Source of the DNA: Anatilimnocola floriformis
GTDB taxonomy: Bacteria; Planctomycetota; Planctomycetia; Pirellulales; Pirellulaceae
Assembly (NCBI RefSeq): GCF_024256385.1
Contig: NZ_JAMLFW010000001.1
Span: 4,402,001-4,466,000, forward strand
DNA: 64,000 nucleotides
Direction: 5' to 3'
Shown: piece after piece, positions 59,805-64,000 of the stretch
Layout of the letters: each line of letters begins with the position of its first letter
How positions within the stretch are numbered: the first letter of the stretch is position 1
Translations under genes and position numbers: made by a program
The notes under the pieces: generated by a model
Seen by the model: the letters and a program-made list of their open reading frames with translations, nothing else
Database searches by the model: none
What the model was told of the DNA's origin: nothing

Positions 59805-62677
59805 TTCGTTTTAATCAGCTTTTTGAGTTCTTCGAGATCGGCGAAGTCCGGCGCTGCTTTGTTGAGGTCGCCAAGCGCAATTTCTGCCTCGGCCGTTTTC
59901 TTCAATTTAACCAGTGCACGGATCTGATCTGCCCGCCAAGTGGGTTGCGAACCATCGAGCGAAACAGCCAGCCGTAGTTCGCGCTCGGCCAACTCGTACT
60001 TTTCGAGACCAAGCGCCGCAGAACCACGCAGCGCGTGGGTGGTGGCGTCGCGCAGGTTGAGAAACATCGCGTCCGTGGCCCAGCGATATGCTACTGCGTG
60101 ATCCTTGGCCGCGAGAGACAGCTGCGCGAGCTTTTTCCGCATCGGCAAATTGTCGCCATCCTTGGCCGCGAGTTGGGCGAGGATCGGCGCGAGCTTGGCG
60201 TCGTCTTTGTTGCTCAAGTAAATCCGCGCAAGACCTTTCAGCCAACGGTCGTCGGCGGGAAATGCTTTGCGGCCGCGCTCGTAGCACTTTTCTGCACCAG
60301 CCAGATCATTCGCCGCGGTCAACAACTCGGCGAGCAAACCGAGCGCATCGGCATCGGCCGGTTCGACTTCGATCGCCGGCCGCAGCAACGTCAGCGCTTC
60401 GTCATCATCGCCCACCAAGCGAGCAAAGCGGGCGAGGACATACGCGGCCTGCATTTGCTGCTTGTCTTTTTCAAGAGCGAGTTTGGCCCAGCGACGGGCT
60501 TGGGGGCGATTGTCTTTCTCGAGATACGCTCGCGCGAGAATCGCCGCGGAGCGGGCATCGGCTCGATTGTCTTCGGCGGATTTCAGCAGTTGTTCGATAG
60601 GCCTGGCATGCGGCGCGGTTGGGGTTCGCAATTTGTCGACTTCGGCAGCGAGGAACTTGTCGTAGCCGGCATCAAAATCCTTTTGATTCACGCCCAGCGT
60701 TTCCTGAATGGCGTCAACGATGCTTTTGCGATTCGCGAGTGCTGCGAGGAGCTTGGCGATCGATTCGCCGCCGAAGCGGTGGCGGATGTAATCGACGTAG
60801 ATTTCCGACTGGCAGTAAGCAAGCGTCCAATCCTCATGATTCGAGGGTCGGATGAAACCGAAGGTGATGTTGTCGAGTTCGAACAGATCGCCCGCCTCGG
60901 CGCGTTTGAGCAGTATCTTGTTCCAATCGGCAGGTCGTGGCTGATCCTCGAGATGAACGGCCAAGCCCTCGGTCAGCCAGTGCGGAATGCGAAAATCGGT
61001 TTGCTGCAGATTCACGACGTGCACGAACTCGTGACGCAGCACGCGAGCCCAGTTGATCTTTTCGCCCAGCTCGTCGGGCGAGACCATCGCGACCATTTTT
61101 CCCGCGCACGCCCCGATCGTGCCGATAAACGGCAGGCCGACCATGCGCGCACTGAACCAGCCGTGCCCTTTGGTATTCTTCGCTCGGCTGAAGAATTCAA
61201 TCAGCGTTTTCTGCGGGGGGGCGAAACCGAGCTCTTTGGTGATCTGCGGATAGATTTCATCCTCGAGCACCTCGGCCGCGTATTTCGCCACCAATTCACT
61301 CTGGCCGCGATCGAATTTCAAAACGAAGTGCTCGGTTTCGAGTACCGCGTAGTTTTGCAGCACATCGAGCACTTCCAGCGTGTTCTTCACCCGCACGTTG
61401 AATGGATCGAGCTGGAACGCTTCGTCGAGCAATTTGGCCGCCCGCGGTTCATCGCCGAGTCGCATCAGCGACAAACCGAGGCCGCCGCGGATGTAAATGT
61501 GCTGCGGCAGTTTTTCGAGTGCCGCCGAGTAGAACGCTTCGGCGAGCGCGAAGTGCCGCATTCGATCACAGGCTTCGGCAGCGACGTAATAGACTTCACC
61601 GAGGCAGGTTGGTTTTTCATCAAGCGGCTTGAGCAGTTCGCTCATTCGAGGTGACGACTTCGCTGGTATGCCGCCGTCGAGATACCCGAAACAGGCCAGC
61701 AGCCGGCCTTTCGTTTCTAGCGAGTGGGGCTGTAACTCAATCGCTTTCTCCAAGAGCGCAATCGCCGCGGCCGGTGATTGTTCGGCGATGAACGTATCGG
61801 CTTCTAGTTGGCGAGCGAGGAGCAGATCGTCGCGTGCTTCGAGCGATCGTTTAATTGCGGCTCGAGCGCGCGGGAGATCGAACTTGTCGACCAAAAGACT
61901 CGCCTGCGCGGCATGCAACTCAGCAGCCCGCGGATGAATCGCCAAAGCCGCCTGCAGCTGATCAGCAGCATCGGCTTCGTTGTACTTCTCTTGGAAGAGG
62001 AGACAACTATCGAAGTGTGCCGGCCAGAAGCGTTCGTTTCGTTTCAGCGACGTCGCGTAGACATCATTGATGATCCGCGCGAATAGTCCGGTGCTTTTGC
62101 CATAGCGAGCGTAGCGGGCCGCCGCTTGGGCGATGATCCGCAGTTCATACGGATCCTTGATGGTCTCCAGCCGGTTCATCACGGCGATGATTTTCAGCCA
62201 GGCTTGCTGGGCTTCGTCGAGCTTGCCGTTGAGTCGCGCGAGCTCGGCTTGAACAAAGCGGGCCGTAATCGAGTTCTCATCTAAGTCGCGGGCACTATTG
62301 ACCGCTAGTTCTGCGAGTTTCAAATCCCCCTGATCGAGCGCCAGCCGTGACTGTTCAGCCCGCACTTTGGCATCGCTGGGAAACCGTTTCACGGCAGCCG
62401 CGATTTCTTCGGCGGCTCGTTCGCGTTTGCCGACTTCCTCGTGGCAACGCATCAAACCAATCGCAGCCGCGGGATTAATCTCACTTTCTTCCGCAAAGGC
62501 TTCGCGGGCTTCTTCGTAGCGCCCTTTGAGGAGTAGATTTTGCGCCGCGGTTAGATCGGCTCCATGCGCCGAAAACGCGATCGTCGCACATAATGTAAGA
62601 GCGACAAGCAGCAGCCGCCCCCTTACTCGCACGGTCTCGGGGAACGTAATATGGAAGGGTTGGCTTGCGGAACACAT
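59801..62677 (-). CDS. Secreted TPR protein with gluzincin-type peptidase domain
   Basis: A 958-aa protein with a signal peptide-like segment (RGRLLLVALTLCATIAFSAHGA), TPR repeats over the first half and the last third (KGRYEEAREAFAEES, LAELAVNSARDLDENS, DLAGAEKCYERGRKAFPAD), and a central peptidase-MA-like domain with HEFVHVVN, the HExxH zinc motif, followed by WLTEGLAVHLED supplying the third ligand. This is a putative metalloprotease in the periplasm with TPR arms for binding. The start at 62677 puts 15 residues before the signal peptide; GTG at 62632 would give a standard one. Its stop codon lies inside an inverted repeat. Confidence 0.8.
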   Translation of the reverse strand: MCSASQPFHITFPETVRVRGRLLLVALTLCATIAFSAHGADLTAAQNLLLKGRYEEAREAFAEESEINPAAAIGLMRCHEEVGKRERAAEEIAAAVKRFPSDAKVRAEQSRLALDQGDLKLAELAVNSARDLDENSITARFVQAELARLNGKLDEAQQAWLKIIAVMNRLETIKDPYELRIIAQAAARYARYGKSTGLFARIINDVYATSLKRNERFWPAHFDSCLLFQEKYNEADAADQLQAALAIHPRAAELHAAQASLLVDKFDLPRARAAIKRSLEARDDLLLARQLEADTFIAEQSPAAAIALLEKAIELQPHSLETKGRLLACFGYLDGGIPAKSSPRMSELLKPLDEKPTCLGEVYYVAAEACDRMRHFALAEAFYSAALEKLPQHIYIRGGLGLSLMRLGDEPRAAKLLDEAFQLDPFNVRVKNTLEVLDVLQNYAVLETEHFVLKFDRGQSELVAKYAAEVLEDEIYPQITKELGFAPPQKTLIEFFSRAKNTKGHGWFSARMVGLPFIGTIGACAGKMVAMVSPDELGEKINWARVLRHEFVHVVNLQQTDFRIPHWLTEGLAVHLEDQPRPADWNKILLKRAEAGDLFELDNITFGFIRPSNHEDWTLAYCQSEIYVDYIRHRFGGESIAKLLAALANRKSIVDAIQETLGVNQKDFDAGYDKFLAAEVDKLRTPTAPHARPIEQLLKSAEDNRADARSAAILARAYLEKDNRPQARRWAKLALEKDKQQMQAAYVLARFARLVGDDDEALTLLRPAIEVEPADADALGLLAELLTAANDLAGAEKCYERGRKAFPADDRWLKGLARIYLSNKDDAKLAPILAQLAAKDGDNLPMRKKLAQLSLAAKDHAVAYRWATDAMFLNLRDATTHALRGSAALGLEKYELAERELRLAVSLDGSQPTWRADQIRALVKLKKTAEAEIALGDLNKAAPDFADLEELKKLIKTK

Positions 62678-62751
62678 GCGTGACCTGTTGAGCCCGATGA
62701 TCAGCCACCGATTGCTATTTGGCAGCCTAAACCATTCCGCCCCTTGCGAAC

Positions 62752-63120
62752 ATGACCGAGCCAAACGCCCAAGATACACAGCCGTTCACGACCGTCGCCA
62801 AAGTGGGCGAGATTCCCGAGGGGCAAGGAAACGCGTACGCCGTCGGCGGCCGGATGGTCGCGGTCTTTTGCGAGGACGGCAAGTATTTCGCCATCGACGA
62901 TTTTTGCCCGCACATGGGGGCGTCGCTCGCTGGTGGCTATGTCGAGAAAGGGGCGGTTAGTTGCCCCTGGCATGCCTGGCGATTCTGCATTCACGACGGC
63001 AAATGGCTGGATAACCCGCGGATCAAGATCGATGCCTTCGAGACCCGTGTCGAGGGTGACGAAGTGCAGGTGCGCGTGCTGCCGAAGGCTCCGCCACCGG
63101 GTGCGGTTACGCCATCGTAG
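62752..63120 (+). CDS. Rieske [2Fe-2S] protein, NirD-like
   Basis: A 122-aa Rieske protein with the two cluster-binding motifs CPHMGASLAGG and CPWHAWRF (C-x-H and C-x2-H). The size and the N-terminus (FTTVAKVGEIPEGQG) fit the small subunit of nitrite reductase (NirD) or a ferredoxin-like subunit of dioxygenases. No large subunit is adjacent, so its partner is unknown. It is divergent from the TPR gene. An inverted repeat begins at its stop codon. Confidence 0.88.
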   Translation: MTEPNAQDTQPFTTVAKVGEIPEGQGNAYAVGGRMVAVFCEDGKYFAIDDFCPHMGASLAGGYVEKGAVSCPWHAWRFCIHDGKWLDNPRIKIDAFETRVEGDEVQVRVLPKAPPPGAVTPS

Positions 63121-63213
63121 GGTGGGTCGAGCGGTACTCCGCGAGGCCCACCGGGTTTCACGTTTAGCTAGCAGTTCTGGTGGGCCTCGTGGAGTACCAC
63201 TCGACCCGCCCTA
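63118..63213. repeat. Inverted repeat with 35-bp arms
   Basis: The left arm (63118-63152, starting TAGGGTGGGTCGAGCGG) and right arm (63179-63213) pair at 32 of 35 positions with a 26-bp loop. It starts at the Rieske stop codon and ends 73 bp before proA. No transposase is present, so it may be a small non-autonomous element. Confidence 0.8.
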
Positions 63214-63286
63214 CACAAAGCTCGCATTGACCCAAAACGCGGCAGTGTCGATACTCCGCAGCATTCATTCTCGCGAAAGTCCGTCC

Positions 63287-64000
63287 ATGTCCGCCGTTGC
63301 TACTTCTGTTGACCTTGCCAGCTACTGCCGTGAAACGGCGGCCCGCGTGCAGCGTGCTGCCGCCGAACTGGCCGTTTGCACTGGTGCGCAAAAGAATGGT
63401 TGGCTGCGAGCGAGCGCTGCCGCGTTGCGAAAAGCGACGGCGGAAATCCTTGCTGCCAACGAACTCGATCTGGCCGCTGCGCCGGGTTATGGCTTGACCG
63501 ACGCTGCCATCGATCGCTTGCGGCTCACTCCCAAGCGGATCGAAGAAATCGCCATCGGTCTGGAAGAGGTCGCCGCGCTGCCGGATCCGGTTGGCGAAGT
63601 GATCGAATCAACGGTTCGCCCGAACGGCTTACAGGTGCTGAAGACGCGAGTGCCGCTCGGCGTCGTGTTTTTCATTTACGAATCGCGACCGAATGTGACA
63701 GCCGATGCCGCCGCCATTTGCTTGAAGAGTGGCAACGGCGTGATTCTGCGCGGCGGTAAAGAAGCCGCGCATTCAAGTCGGGCGGTGGTCGATGTCCTCA
63801 CAAGTTGTGCTGCCGATTTCAACTTGCCGCCGGATGCATTGCATCTGGTCGAAACTCTCGACCGGGCCGCTGTCGGTCATTTTCTCGCCCTGCCGCAATA
63901 CATCGACGTCGCGATTCCCCGCGGCGGCGAAAGCTTGATCCGCCGTGTCACGGCAGAAGCCAAGATGCCTGTGATCAAGCATTTCGACGGCAACTGCCAC
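63287..64000 (+). CDS. proA: Gamma-glutamyl phosphate reductase (partial)
   Basis: The 5' part of proA, 238 codons, running off the window. Seen: a start MSAVATSVDLASYCRETAARV, ILAANELDLAAA, DRLRLTPKRIEEIA, the aldehyde-dehydrogenase-type VPLGVVFFIYESRPNVTADAAAICLKSGNGVILRGGKEA, and IPRGGESLIRRV with KHFDGNCH at the window end. It reduces gamma-glutamyl phosphate to glutamate semialdehyde in proline synthesis. It follows an inverted repeat. The catalytic cysteine region begins just at the window edge. Confidence 0.95.
   Translation, partial: MSAVATSVDLASYCRETAARVQRAAAELAVCTGAQKNGWLRASAAALRKATAEILAANELDLAAAPGYGLTDAAIDRLRLTPKRIEEIAIGLEEVAALPDPVGEVIESTVRPNGLQVLKTRVPLGVVFFIYESRPNVTADAAAICLKSGNGVILRGGKEAAHSSRAVVDVLTSCAADFNLPPDALHLVETLDRAAVGHFLALPQYIDVAIPRGGESLIRRVTAEAKMPVIKHFDGNCH

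Overview
The window looks like chromosome of a Planctomycetota bacterium, most likely of the order Pirellulales. The evidence is the content: a DUF1559 pilin-like protein with the H-x9-DG type C-terminus followed by a small lipoprotein, a giant secreted PPC/Calx-beta/dockerin protein whose N-terminus carries a planctomycete-type motif (LRFESLAERL), secreted FG-GAP, HEAT and TPR proteins, several sigma factors and a type II secretion (T2SS)-like cluster. Base composition is moderately GC-rich. I see no rRNA, CRISPR array, transposase or prophage. Genus-level assignment is not possible from sequence alone.

Layout. 0-9 kb: the 3' end of metH, a TerC membrane protein, the giant surface/secreted repeat protein (minus strand), an FG-GAP secreted protein and an unknown protein. 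9-16 kb: trigger factor with a strong terminator, tRNA-Gly(GCC), three consecutive small TatA-like genes (the third only 50 aa), an ECF sigma/zinc-finger anti-sigma/secreted coiled-coil unit, and an ArsR regulator coupled to an AHSA1 (SRPBCC) protein with a pair of matching palindromes in front of the operon. 16-20.5 kb: unknown secreted proteins, including a convergent gene pair whose reading frames overlap by 290 bp.

20.5-36.8 kb is the core of the window, a minus-strand T2SS-like operon in the order gspE-F-G-H-I-J-K, a PilM/GspL-like protein, a GspM/PilO-like multidomain protein and a large secretin. It has unusual features: very long glycine-rich tails on GspI and GspJ, two nearly identical overlapping gene junctions with GTG starts, and a secretin with about seven N-type modules. 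No prepilin peptidase gene is in the window.

37-48.2 kb: a Spy/CpxP-like protein, a DUF2778-type L,D-transpeptidase-like protein without signal peptide, an FHA-GAF-sigma54 activator, a MOSC protein, a zinc-ribbon membrane protein, a 1.1 kb structured leader region in front of a second ECF-like sigma factor, a HEAT-repeat protein and tandem zinc-ribbon paralogues. 48-64 kb: plsC and cmk separated by a DUF1559/lipoprotein pair, a GH38-like protein, DedA, a sialidase-like gene with a broken N-terminus, a sugar isomerase/Uma2/cupin operon, a MazG-like protein, a TPR-gluzincin protein, a Rieske protein and the 5' part of proA.

Three kinds of short palindromic intergenic repeat are present: a 44-bp element in three copies, a GTAGCTGAA-type long inverted repeat in two copies, and one 35-bp-arm inverted repeat after the Rieske gene. 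The items I would check first are the leader region at 42.5-43.6 kb, the duplicated pseudopilin junctions with glycine tails, and the twin operators of the ArsR/AHSA1 operon.
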